Source of the DNA: a bacterium
Lineage (GTDB): Bacteria; Actinomycetota; Acidimicrobiia; Acidimicrobiales; Ilumatobacteraceae
Assembly (NCBI GenBank): GCA_029978815.1
Contig: JAPOIQ010000048.1
Coordinates: 1-7,643, forward strand
Direction: 5' to 3'
DNA length: 7,643 nt
Shown here: positions 1-5,763 of the stretch, piece after piece
Numbering within the stretch: the first letter of the stretch is position 1
How the letters are laid out: each line of letters begins with the position of its first letter
Program-made: the position numbers and the translations under genes
Notes under the pieces: model-generated
Databases searched by the model: none
Told to the model about the DNA's origin: nothing
What the model saw: only the letters and a program-made list of their open reading frames with translations

Positions 1-347
1 ACATCCGCTGTCGTGGTCATATCGGCATTGAAGACGACACCGGCGTTGTTGATGAGAATGTCCACACCACCGAACGAGCTCGCAACCTCGGCTGGAAGGG
101 CATCGACAGCGGCGTTGTCAGTGACATCCACCGTCCACCCTTTCACCTTGTCGGGCCCGTGTACATCAGAAATTTCACCAACGACTTGTGCAACCCCTTC
201 GCCATTTCGATCAACAACTGCGACGAAGGCGCCTTCATCGGCGAAGAGGTGAGCGGTTGCCCGCCCAATTCCTGATCCTGCGCCCGTAACGATCGCAACA
301 CGGCTCGCAATTGAGCGATTTCCTGAGGTCAGACGAGATGTGCTCAT
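1..347 (-). CDS. Short-chain dehydrogenase/reductase (SDR), N-terminal part, cut by window edge
   Basis: NAD(P)-dependent oxidoreductase of the classical SDR family. Reading the minus strand from the ATG at 347 gives 115 residues before the window ends. The Rossmann glycine motif TGAGSGIG lies at residues 21-28, an aspartate (D46) ends the second beta strand and suggests NAD(H) over NADP(H), D74-V75 is the usual adenine-contacting pair, and NNAG is at 100-103. The catalytic Ser-Tyr-Lys lies outside the window, so the substrate cannot be judged. It lacks the insertion after the first strand that I associate with mycofactocin-coupled SDRs, so a nicotinoprotein role is not supported by the visible part. 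The start is favoured by a TACCTT box 6 nt upstream; there is no Shine-Dalgarno. It is divergent from the mftD-like gene. Confidence 0.9.
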   Translation of the reverse strand, partial: MSTSRLTSGNRSIASRVAIVTGAGSGIGRATAHLFADEGAFVAVVDRNGEGVAQVVGEISDVHGPDKVKGWTVDVTDNAAVDALPAEVASSFGGVDILINNAGVVFNADMTTTAD

Positions 348-353
348 GCACCG

Positions 354-359
354 AAGGTA
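354..359 (-). promoter_or_regulatory. Candidate -10 box (TACCTT) for a leaderless SDR transcript
   Basis: On the minus strand TACCTT is followed by 6 nt and then the SDR ATG. This fits the TANNNT -10 element of actinobacterial leaderless promoters, in which transcription starts at or next to the start codon. No convincing -35 hexamer is visible 16-18 nt further upstream. Confidence 0.45.
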
Positions 360-426
360 ATAAGCCCTGTAGGCCAAAGCGGTACTGGAACTGTCGCTCG
401 GCGGAGATGCAAGCGTCGTTCGCAGA

Positions 427-432
427 TACCCT
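427..432 (+). promoter_or_regulatory. Candidate -10 box (TACCCT) for a leaderless mftD-like transcript
   Basis: TACCCT lies 6 nt before the ATG at 439, the distance expected if transcription begins at the A of the start codon. There is no Shine-Dalgarno in the 20 nt before the ATG. The nearest GGAG, at about 403-406, is over 30 nt away. No good -35 element is visible. Confidence 0.45.
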
Positions 433-438
433 CGTCGT

Positions 439-1614
439 ATGGGAAATCCGTGGTTTGAGTCGGTGGCGGTCGCGCAACGCCGTGCAGAACGCATCCTTCC
501 TCGCCATGTCTACGACGCATTGATTGCCGGCAGCGAAGCCGGGTTGACTCTCGACGACAACCGGGCGGCCTATCGCGAGATCGGATTCCAACCAGTCATT
601 GCCGACCGTCCATCTGAACGCGATCTCGCGACATCGGTTGTGGGTATCGACCTGTCGATGCCAGTGCTGATTTCGCCGACAGGGGTCCAGGCAGTTCACC
701 CCGACGGTGAACTTGCAGTTGCTCGGGCAGCAGCCGCTCGTGGCACTGCAATTGGGCTGTCGTCCTTTGGTTCTAAACCGATGGAAGAAATTGCTGCGGC
801 AAACGAGAACTTCTTCTTTCAGATGTACTGGATCAACGGTCGTGACTGGGTGAGCGCCCAGATGGATCGTGCTCGTGCCGCTGGCGCAAAGGCGGTAATT
901 CTGACCCTTGACTGGTCGTACAGTCACAGCCGCGATTGGGGAAGCCCTGAACTTCCTGACGGGATTGATCTGAAGACGATGGTGAAATACGCACCGTCAG
1001 TACTTGCCCGTCCGAGATGGCTTGGTCGGTTCTTGAGATCAGGTCACCTTCCAGATCTCACCGCTCCGAATATGAGCATCGATGGTTCACCAGCACCAAC
1101 GTTCTTTGGTGCCTACGGACAGTGGATGGGCTCGCCGCAGCCAACCTGGGATGACCTCAACTGGTTTGTAAAAGAGTGGGGCGGCCCGTGCATAGTGAAG
1201 GGAGTCATGCGTGTCGATGATGCTCGACGAGCACGCGATGCGGGCTTCACAGGGTTGTCAGTCTCAAACCATGGGGGTAACAACCTCGACGGCACTCCGT
1301 CTCCGCTTCGTGCGCTTCCGGCAATCGCTGAAGCAGTTGGATCCGACATGGATGTGTTGCTCGATGGCGGGGTGCGACGAGGCAGCGATGTCGTAAAAGC
1401 GGTTGCGCTCGGTGCCCGTGCCGTGATGATTGGCCGCGCCTACCTTTGGGGGCTCGCTGCTAATGGTCAGGCAGGCGTTGAAAACGTCCTCGATGTGTTG
1501 CGGATGGGAATCGACTCGGCGCTACTCGGTATGGGTGTCGCTTCAGTTCACGACCTCAAGCGTGATCACCTTGTCATTCCTGAGGGCTTTGAACGTCGTC
1601 TTGGCGCAGACTGA
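439..1614 (+). CDS. mftD: MftD-like FMN-dependent enzyme (pre-mycofactocin synthase type)
   Basis: Member of the FMN-dependent alpha-hydroxy-acid oxidase/dehydrogenase superfamily (TIM barrel), most like MftD. MftD oxidatively deaminates the peptide-derived AHDP intermediate to pre-mycofactocin, precursor of the redox cofactor mycofactocin. The 391 residues are full length. Visible family positions are Y25, S108-S109, FQMYW around Q128/Y130, the active-site lysine K254 (IVKGV), catalytic H278 in SNHGGNNLDGTP, and the FMN phosphate region DGGVRRGSD (309-317) with G332-R333. Lactate and glycolate enzymes carry an arginine three residues after the catalytic His for the substrate carboxylate; here it is N281, as I recall for MftD. 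The N-terminal WFESVAVAQ and C-terminal GLAANGQAGVENVLD stretches also match MftD as I remember it. No mftA, mftB, mftC or mftE is in the window, so it is either an edge of a cluster or a stand-alone copy. A lactate-dehydrogenase-like paralogue is the alternative. Confidence 0.85.
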   Translation: MGNPWFESVAVAQRRAERILPRHVYDALIAGSEAGLTLDDNRAAYREIGFQPVIADRPSERDLATSVVGIDLSMPVLISPTGVQAVHPDGELAVARAAAARGTAIGLSSFGSKPMEEIAAANENFFFQMYWINGRDWVSAQMDRARAAGAKAVILTLDWSYSHSRDWGSPELPDGIDLKTMVKYAPSVLARPRWLGRFLRSGHLPDLTAPNMSIDGSPAPTFFGAYGQWMGSPQPTWDDLNWFVKEWGGPCIVKGVMRVDDARRARDAGFTGLSVSNHGGNNLDGTPSPLRALPAIAEAVGSDMDVLLDGGVRRGSDVVKAVALGARAVMIGRAYLWGLAANGQAGVENVLDVLRMGIDSALLGMGVASVHDLKRDHLVIPEGFERRLGAD

Positions 1615-1623
1615 ATTCAAGAA

Positions 1624-1637
1624 TTCGTTCTTACGAA
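1624..1637. terminator. Weak stem-loop between two convergent genes
   Basis: TTCGT (1624-1628) pairs with ACGAA (1633-1637) around a TCTT loop; GAA before and TTC after could extend it past a one-base G bulge. It occupies most of the 26-nt gap between the convergent mftD-like and nitroreductase stops, so it could serve both strands. The stem is short and AT-rich with no clear U-tract, so support is modest. Confidence 0.3.
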
Positions 1638-1640
1638 GTT

Positions 1641-2294
1641 TCAGACCCATGTCGCCCACGTATCGATGGGGAGCCGTTCGGCGACAAGGTTGTTCACGGG
1701 GGCATCTTCGTTGCGGTACCCGATAGCCATTCCGCAAAAGAGCATCTCTTCTTCCGGTGCGCCGACGAATTCCATGACCGCGCCGTGACGACTTGACCAG
1801 TATTCCTGTGCGCAGGTGTCAAGGCCTGCCTCGACGGCCAACAGCATGAAGGTTTGCAGGAACATTCCGAGGTCAGACCATTGCGGCGCGTTGAACCGTC
1901 GATCGATGGTGATGAAGAACGCTGCTGGGGCATCGAAGAACCGTGCGTTGCGAGCGAATTGCTGAAGTCGGCCCGCTTTGTCGTCGCGAGGAATTTCTAA
2001 GAGCCCATACATCTGCTCACCAAGTTCGAAGCGAGCTGTGCGGTGTGGTTCCCAGAGGTTGGCGGGGTACACGTCGTATTCAGATGGTTCGGTTGCCGGT
2101 TGGGTGTCGAGGAACTCGAGAAAATCTGTCATTCGTGATCCGTTCAACACGTAAATGCGCCATGGTTGAACATTTCCTCCTGATGGCGCTCGCGCGGCAC
2201 GCTCGAGAAGATCGCGAAGCACGCTGTCATCAACAGGATCGGGCCGGAAATCGCGAATTGATCGACGGGCAACGACGGCATCTGAAACATTCAT
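1641..2294 (-). CDS. Nitroreductase-family FMN oxidoreductase
   Basis: Flavoprotein of the nitroreductase fold, a homodimeric family using NAD(P)H to reduce nitro groups, quinones, flavins or enones in the cytosol. With the start at 2294 the protein has 217 residues, normal for the family. The FMN phosphate motif RRSIRDF is at 10-16, SGGNVQPW at 38-45, and the C-terminal flavin-contacting GMAIGY at 188-193, followed by N201 and ER at 206-207. The stretch MYGLLEIPRDDKAGR (95-109) recalls nitrobenzoate-reductase-like members, but the substrate cannot be assigned. An in-frame extension to 2450 exists; it is Ser/Thr/Pro/Gln-rich, lies mostly inside dedA and is not needed by the family, so the ATG at 2294 is chosen even though its Shine-Dalgarno is poor. 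It lies 37 nt behind dedA on the same strand and probably shares its transcript. Confidence 0.9.
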   Translation of the reverse strand: MNVSDAVVARRSIRDFRPDPVDDSVLRDLLERAARAPSGGNVQPWRIYVLNGSRMTDFLEFLDTQPATEPSEYDVYPANLWEPHRTARFELGEQMYGLLEIPRDDKAGRLQQFARNARFFDAPAAFFITIDRRFNAPQWSDLGMFLQTFMLLAVEAGLDTCAQEYWSSRHGAVMEFVGAPEEEMLFCGMAIGYRNEDAPVNNLVAERLPIDTWATWV

Positions 2295-2331
2295 GGATCC
2301 AGTGTTGCAGTCAGTCGGTTGCGAGTGATTG

Positions 2332-2970
2332 TCAGAGGTGAGTTGTTGAGCGCCGTTTCCGGATGAGTTCAATTGCGACGTTGATGGCAAGTGCTGTGAC
2401 AAATGCGATGAGGAAGGCGGCGGTGTGGTTGTCCTGTAGCGCTCGTCCAAAGATTGCGCCGAGCACTGCGGCGTAGGTGGCCCAAATGGTTACCGCAAGT
2501 GCAACCCACTTCACGAACCACCGATGCGGTTGTTGGGTGAGTCCGCAAGAAATTGTCAAGGCTGTTCGGCCACCCGGAATGAATCGGGCCGTCACGAGAA
2601 GGAGGCCACCGCGCTCCTTCACTTGGTTCGCTGCCCAGTCGAGTCTCCGTTGAGTGGACGGTTTGCGTTGTGCTCTTCTTGCGATTGCTCCATGAAAGGA
2701 CCGGCCAATGACGTATGCGAGGTTGTCACCGATAAACGCCCCAACGGCGCCGGCCGCAATCACGAGAAGGAGGTGTTGATCACCCGCACCAGCTGCAACC
2801 CCTCCGATGATGACTGTTGTCTCACTTGGAACGATCGGCACGACCGAGTCGAGGAGGGCGATGATGAAGATGATCGCGATGAACCAATTCGCGCCCGAAG
2901 TATCGACGAGCCAATTTGTGAGTTGGCTGATGATCCCGTCTCCAGATTCGGCGAGGACAACAAACTTCAC
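2332..2970 (-). CDS. DedA-family (VTT-domain) inner-membrane protein
   Basis: Multi-pass membrane protein of the DedA/SNARE-associated (VTT) family. Family members are linked to lipid-carrier (undecaprenyl phosphate) or phospholipid translocation, membrane potential and antimicrobial tolerance. The 212 residues are typical. Hydrophobic segments lie near 28-46, 52-62, 66-88, 150-176 and 183-203. Conserved sites are visible: PSE at 48-50, GDNLAYVIGR at 81-90 and the signature RFIPGGRT at 129-136, followed by a re-entrant-like hydrophobic stretch. The C-terminus is basic (RKRR). The GTG start at 2970 is chosen because a TACCAT box lies exactly 7 nt upstream and the reading frame meets a stop at about residue -14. 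AAAGAGG touches the start too closely to act as a normal Shine-Dalgarno. It is divergent from the ferredoxin gene and probably cotranscribed with the nitroreductase. Confidence 0.92.
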   Translation of the reverse strand: MKFVVLAESGDGIISQLTNWLVDTSGANWFIAIIFIIALLDSVVPIVPSETTVIIGGVAAGAGDQHLLLVIAAGAVGAFIGDNLAYVIGRSFHGAIARRAQRKPSTQRRLDWAANQVKERGGLLLVTARFIPGGRTALTISCGLTQQPHRWFVKWVALAVTIWATYAAVLGAIFGRALQDNHTAAFLIAFVTALAINVAIELIRKRRSTTHL

Positions 2971-2977
2971 CTCTTTG

Positions 2978-2983
2978 ATGGTA
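2978..2983 (-). promoter_or_regulatory. Candidate -10 box (TACCAT) for leaderless dedA
   Basis: On the minus strand TACCAT is followed by 7 nt and the GTG at 2970. The spacing mirrors that of the divergent ferredoxin gene. A -35 at 17-nt spacing would fall near 3001-3006, inside the TGTGA-N6-TCACA palindrome, and is weak (TCTTCA), which could fit an activator-dependent or CRP-repressed promoter. Confidence 0.45.
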
Positions 2984-2998
2984 CCGGCCAGCGCAATC

Positions 2999-3014
2999 TG
3001 TGAAGAAAGTCACA
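2999..3014. promoter_or_regulatory. CRP/FNR-type operator, perfect TGTGA-N6-TCACA
   Basis: The half-sites TGTGA (2999-3003) and TCACA (3010-3014) are exact inverted copies separated by AGAAAG. This is the core recognition pattern of CRP-family regulators, including actinobacterial CRP. It is centred at 3006.5, about 36.5 nt from the proposed dedA start and 52.5 nt from the proposed ferredoxin start, so it overlaps the dedA -35 position. A degenerate second copy, TGTGA-N6-ACACA, occupies 3022-3037, 23 bp away centre to centre. Binding is inferred from the match only. Confidence 0.55.
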
Positions 3015-3022
3015 ACTTGAGT

Positions 3023-3051
3023 GTGACGTGAGACACATTTGCCAGTAGTGT
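3023..3051 (+). promoter_or_regulatory. Candidate leaderless promoter of the ferredoxin-P450 operon
   Basis: GTGACG (3023-3028), which keeps the TGAC core of a -35 hexamer, is separated by 17 nt from TAGTGT (3046-3051), a TANNNT -10 box. Seven nucleotides later comes the ferredoxin ATG, which has no Shine-Dalgarno. Spacing and sequence suit a sigma-70/SigA promoter making a leaderless mRNA. Confidence 0.5.
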
Positions 3052-3055
3052 CTCA
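3029..3055. promoter_or_regulatory. 8-bp inverted repeat spanning the ferredoxin promoter, candidate repressor operator
   Basis: TGAGACAC (3029-3036) and GTGTCTCA (3048-3055) are perfect inverted copies with an 11-nt spacer. The left arm begins directly after the proposed -35 and the right arm overlaps the proposed -10, so a bound dimer would block RNA polymerase. TetR- or GntR-type repressors commonly use such sites ahead of P450 operons; the regulator is not in this window. It overlaps the degenerate CRP-like site at 3022-3037, so the two readings may compete. Confidence 0.5.
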
Positions 3056-3058
3056 GCC

Positions 3059-3253
3059 ATGCGAGTAATCGTCGACGAAGAAAAATGCCAAGGTCATAAC
3101 CGCTGCTTTGCGATAGCGCCAGAACTCTTTGACGTTGATGACTATGGAACTGCCATTGCATTGAACGACGGCATTGTTCCTGCCGAACTAGAAGACAAGG
3201 CTCGGTTGGCAGCTGCAAACTGCCCCGAATACGCCATCACCATCGAAGACTGA
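3059..3253 (+). CDS. Small [3Fe-4S] ferredoxin, partner of the adjacent P450
   Basis: A 64-residue soluble ferredoxin that passes single electrons from a ferredoxin reductase to a cytochrome P450. Cluster ligands are C10 and C16 in CQGHNRC and C55 in the NCPE motif. The position that would hold a fourth cysteine in a [4Fe-4S] protein is H13, giving the CxxHxxC...CP pattern known from actinobacterial P450-associated ferredoxins and favouring a 3Fe-4S cluster. The rest is strongly acidic (for example PELFDVDDYG at 21-30 and the terminal IED), as expected for docking to a basic P450 surface. It ends 14 nt before the P450 start, so the pair is cotranscribed. No ferredoxin reductase gene is present in the window. 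Confidence 0.95.
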   Translation: MRVIVDEEKCQGHNRCFAIAPELFDVDDYGTAIALNDGIVPAELEDKARLAAANCPEYAITIED

Positions 3254-3258
3254 CACCT

Positions 3259-3264
3259 GGAGGA
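3259..3264 (+). promoter_or_regulatory. Shine-Dalgarno of the P450 gene (GGAGGA)
   Basis: GGAGGA lies 3 nt before the ATG at 3268 and 12 nt before an in-frame ATG at 3277, so either could be used. It is the only strong Shine-Dalgarno noticed at a start in this window and it serves an operon-internal gene, in contrast to the leaderless-looking first genes. Confidence 0.7.
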
Positions 3265-3267
3265 CCC

Positions 3268-4485
3268 ATGGCTGGAATGTACGAAAAGGTTCTCGATTGG
3301 GCGAATGATTTCGATCACGCCGATCCGGAGTACAACGAACGTGCCCACGAAATCTGGGCAGAGTTCCAAGGCTCAGAATGCCCAGTCGCTCATAGCGATC
3401 GCTATGACGGATTGTGGGCGCCCTTCACCTACGAAATGGTGCATGAGATCGCCTACGACACCGATCACTTCACCTCACAGGGAGTCGTCGTCAACACCGG
3501 ACGCCCCATGATCGAGGCTCCTGTCGGACCAGCCCCGCCCATTACGAGCGACCCGCCATTTCACAACATCGCTCGTCGACTGCTCCTCCCGCCGTTTTCA
3601 CCGAAAGTGATCGCTGAGTGGGAGCCCGAAATTCGACGACTCTGCAACGAGTTGCTCGACCGCATGGGAGATATCACCGAAGGCGAGTCAATCGTTGACG
3701 GTGCAGTCGAGTACGCGCAGAGCATTCCTGTCAACGTGATTGCTCGAATGCTCGGTTTCCCAACCGAGGACGAGGCCCTCTTCCGCGACTTCGTGCACAA
3801 CGTCCTAGAGCGCATTAATGAGCCGGTTGAAGAACGCGAAGAGTTCATGCAGCCGTTGGCCGATTATCTCGATGCGCAAATTCAGGATCACCGAGACAAC
3901 CCTCGCGACGATCTGACCAACTATTTGCTCAACGTCGAGATCGCCGGAAACAAGCTGTCCGATGAACATGTTCGTGGTTCAATCCTGCTGTTGCTTGTCG
4001 CGGGAATCGATACGACCTGGTCGGCAATCGGTTCGTCGCTCTGGCATCTCGGCACGCACCCCGACGATCTTCAGCGCCTTGTTGACGAACCAGACGTCAT
4101 GATGTTTGCCCTTGAAGAATTCCTCCGTGCCTACGCACCGGTCACGATGGCTCGCCTCGTGAAAGAGGATTACGACTTCCACGGCTGCCCGATGAAGGCG
4201 AATGACTGGGTTCTGTTGCCATTCCCTGCTGCTAACCGCGACCCGAAACAGTTCGAAGACGCAACCAAGTTCGTGATCGATCGGCAAGAAAACCGCCATG
4301 GTGCATTTGGCCTCGGTATTCACCGCTGTTTGGGTTCGAACCTTGCTCGGCTTGAGCTGAAGGTTGCGGTCGAAGAGTTTGTTCGGCGCTTCCCTTCATT
4401 CACCGTTGACGGTGACACAAGATGGAGTGTCGGTCAGATCCGCGGACCACGCGAGTTGCCGTTACGGGTCTTGAAGACCAGCTGA
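3268..4485 (+). CDS. Cytochrome P450 (bacterial class I, soluble)
   Basis: Haem-thiolate monooxygenase that inserts one oxygen atom from O2 into an organic substrate, fed by the ferredoxin encoded just upstream. The 405 residues have no membrane anchor, as usual for bacterial CYPs. The C-helix HNIAR (99-103) carries the haem-propionate His and Arg. The I-helix oxygen-activation motif AGIDTT is at 245-250, with D248-T249 as the acid/alcohol pair. The K-helix ExxR is E284-R287, AANRDPKQF (321-329) is the meander region, and the haem loop FGLGIHRCLG (347-356) has the axial thiolate C354. All key residues are intact. I cannot assign a CYP family or substrate; steroid, fatty-acid or terpenoid hydroxylation are all possible. 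The start is 3268, or 3277 (M4), from the same Shine-Dalgarno. The last 24 nt overlap the convergent CLC gene. Confidence 0.96.
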   Translation: MAGMYEKVLDWANDFDHADPEYNERAHEIWAEFQGSECPVAHSDRYDGLWAPFTYEMVHEIAYDTDHFTSQGVVVNTGRPMIEAPVGPAPPITSDPPFHNIARRLLLPPFSPKVIAEWEPEIRRLCNELLDRMGDITEGESIVDGAVEYAQSIPVNVIARMLGFPTEDEALFRDFVHNVLERINEPVEEREEFMQPLADYLDAQIQDHRDNPRDDLTNYLLNVEIAGNKLSDEHVRGSILLLLVAGIDTTWSAIGSSLWHLGTHPDDLQRLVDEPDVMMFALEEFLRAYAPVTMARLVKEDYDFHGCPMKANDWVLLPFPAANRDPKQFEDATKFVIDRQENRHGAFGLGIHRCLGSNLARLELKVAVEEFVRRFPSFTVDGDTRWSVGQIRGPRELPLRVLKTS

Positions 4486-5763
4486 CGATCGACGCAGCGC
4501 ATGTCGCTGCGTCTCATAGATCGTTCCAGTTCCAGAAGCAACCCACGCGGCGATACATCCGATACCAATCGGAGCGATGGCAACTGCTCCAAAGAGCTCA
4601 AGGCCCATGACCGTGCATGCAAGCGGGGTGTTTGCTGCCGCGCCGAACATCGCAACCATCCCAACTGCGGCGGCGACTCCAATCGGCAATCCGAGGAGTT
4701 CACCGATCGATGCGCCGAGAGTTGAACCGATGACAAAAAGTGGGGTGACTTCTCCGCCGAGAAACCCTGTCCCGATGGTGACGGCAGTGAACAACAACTT
4801 GAGTGCAAACACAGTGAGCGCAATTGATGTGCCGGCGAGTGCCGAGTCGAGCAGGGGAAGCGACAAGCCGAGATAATCCCGCCCAAATAGTGCAGTGAGC
4901 CCGAGTACCGCGGCACCGCCGAGAACCGGTCGCATTACGACAGACGGGACATATCGCCGTCCGATAGTGCGGATGACCGAGGTCGTTGTAATGAAGATCC
5001 GTGCAGCAATTCCGCAAGCCACGCCAACGGCGACGAGCGCTCCCATCGTTGATGTCGACATTGAGATATCGATAGCGGTGCGAGCAGCGTGGTGATGACC
5101 TAACCACGTCACCATTGCATCTCCGATGAATGATGCGATGACTGCGGGAACAAGGGCGTGATAGCGCAGGCGACCAACTGTGGGAACTTCGAGCGCGAAG
5201 ATGACACCCGCAAACGGCACACCGAAGACAGATCCAAAACCGCCAGCGAGTGCAGCAGTCAACATCATCGAGCGGTCGCTCTGGCCGAGACGAAAAACCC
5301 GACTTACTGCATCGCTGAGGCTTCCTGACATCTGAAGAGCGGTGCCCTCGCGGCCGGCCGAACCACCGAAGAGATGAGTCCACCAGGTTCCGAGAAGTAC
5401 GAGGGGTGCCATCCGCCGCGGAACCCATTGCCTTGGCGAGTGAATTTCTTCGAGCAGGAGAGCGTTACCCGCTGACGAATGCCCAGCGAGGTAACGATTT
5501 GAAAGACCGATGACGAGGCCAGCGATTGGCAAGAAATACAACAGCCATGCGGTATCGGTTTGAAGTGATGTCACTCGATCGAGACCCTCCAAGAACACAA
5601 ATGAGGCAACTCCCGCAAGGAGTCCTGAAATCCCGCCGAGCACGATCCATCGAATGACGCTTGTGAGGCGTCGAATTACTTGCATGCCAGGGAATTTGGA
5701 GGTGATCTTCGACATTTTTGATGACATTCTCACCAGATGCTTACCGCATTCTGATGTACTCAT
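4462..5763 (-). CDS. CLC-family transporter, fluoride/proton antiporter (CLC-F) type
   Basis: Multi-pass inner-membrane CLC protein of up to 433 residues. The motifs depart from chloride CLCs. The selectivity loop, GSGIP in Cl- transporters, is G99-N-A-L-L with Asn in place of the Cl--coordinating Ser. The gating-glutamate loop is GREGT (137-141, E139) instead of GREGP, and the later anion loop is GGEVTP (336-341) instead of a GGxFxP type. As I know the family, Asn or Met at the Ser site together with GREGT and GGEVTPLF marks the CLC-F branch, which expels F- in exchange for H+. It is most likely a fluoride-resistance exporter, although the annotation 'chloride channel' is common for such proteins. 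The start is uncertain: ATG codons at 5763, 5727, 5715 and 5685 are all in frame and the conserved part begins near residue 38. The outermost is reported, but it leaves only 3 nt to the divergent regulator, so 5727 or 5715 may be real. Confidence 0.88.
   Translation of the reverse strand: MSTSECGKHLVRMSSKMSKITSKFPGMQVIRRLTSVIRWIVLGGISGLLAGVASFVFLEGLDRVTSLQTDTAWLLYFLPIAGLVIGLSNRYLAGHSSAGNALLLEEIHSPRQWVPRRMAPLVLLGTWWTHLFGGSAGREGTALQMSGSLSDAVSRVFRLGQSDRSMMLTAALAGGFGSVFGVPFAGVIFALEVPTVGRLRYHALVPAVIASFIGDAMVTWLGHHHAARTAIDISMSTSTMGALVAVGVACGIAARIFITTTSVIRTIGRRYVPSVVMRPVLGGAAVLGLTALFGRDYLGLSLPLLDSALAGTSIALTVFALKLLFTAVTIGTGFLGGEVTPLFVIGSTLGASIGELLGLPIGVAAAVGMVAMFGAAANTPLACTVMGLELFGAVAIAPIGIGCIAAWVASGTGTIYETQRHALRRSSAGLQDP
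4486..4523. terminator. Strong stem-loop just after the P450 stop, inside the CLC 3' coding end
   Basis: GACGCAGCG (4491-4499) pairs perfectly over 9 bp with CGCTGCGTC (4505-4513) around the loop CATGT. CGATC (4486-4490) and GATCG (4519-4523) can add an outer 5-bp stem with a 5-nt bulge. It begins immediately after the P450 TGA (4483-4485), where a terminator for the ferredoxin-P450 transcript is expected. No U-tract follows, so it may act as an mRNA 3'-end stabiliser or a Rho-assisted stop. On the other strand it encodes part of the last 20 or so residues of the CLC protein. Confidence 0.5.
5725..5757. promoter_or_regulatory. Three hexamers at 11-bp spacing, candidate OmpR/PhoB-type operator array
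   Basis: CATTCT starts at 5725, GATGCT at 5736 and CATTCT at 5747: two identical and one 4/6-matching hexamer on the same face of the helix. Comparing the three 11-bp units, positions 2, 3, 5, 6 and 8 are identical in all. Winged-helix response regulators of the OmpR/PhoB family bind head-to-tail on direct repeats of about 11 bp. The array ends 9 nt before the regulator ATG and faces the CLC gene on the other side, so it could mediate autoregulation and control of the transporter. Confidence 0.4.

Noticed and set aside
1..347. Mycofactocin-coupled nicotinoprotein SDR
   Set aside because: The visible part lacks the characteristic insertion after the nucleotide-binding start; it looks like an ordinary classical SDR.
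235..927. 230-residue minus-strand open frame across the start of the mftD-like gene
   Set aside because: It is rich in Arg, Cys and His without any family motif, and overlaps both the SDR and the well-supported MftD-like reading frame.
1615..1626. Two GAATTC palindromes separated by AA after the mftD-like stop
   Set aside because: Short AT-rich repeat that can arise by chance; no recombination or binding-site context.
2295..2450. 52-residue N-terminal extension of the nitroreductase
   Set aside because: It is low-complexity Ser/Thr/Pro/Gln sequence lying mostly in the dedA coding region; the family normally starts a few residues before the RRSIR motif, as with the ATG at 2294.
2524..3003. 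159-residue plus-strand open frame antisense to dedA
   Set aside because: Polar, acidic shadow frame with no motif; dedA on the opposite strand has all family signatures.
4700..5428. 242-residue minus-strand open frame inside the CLC gene
   Set aside because: Cys/Arg/His-rich shadow frame; the CLC frame has complete conserved motifs over the same bases.
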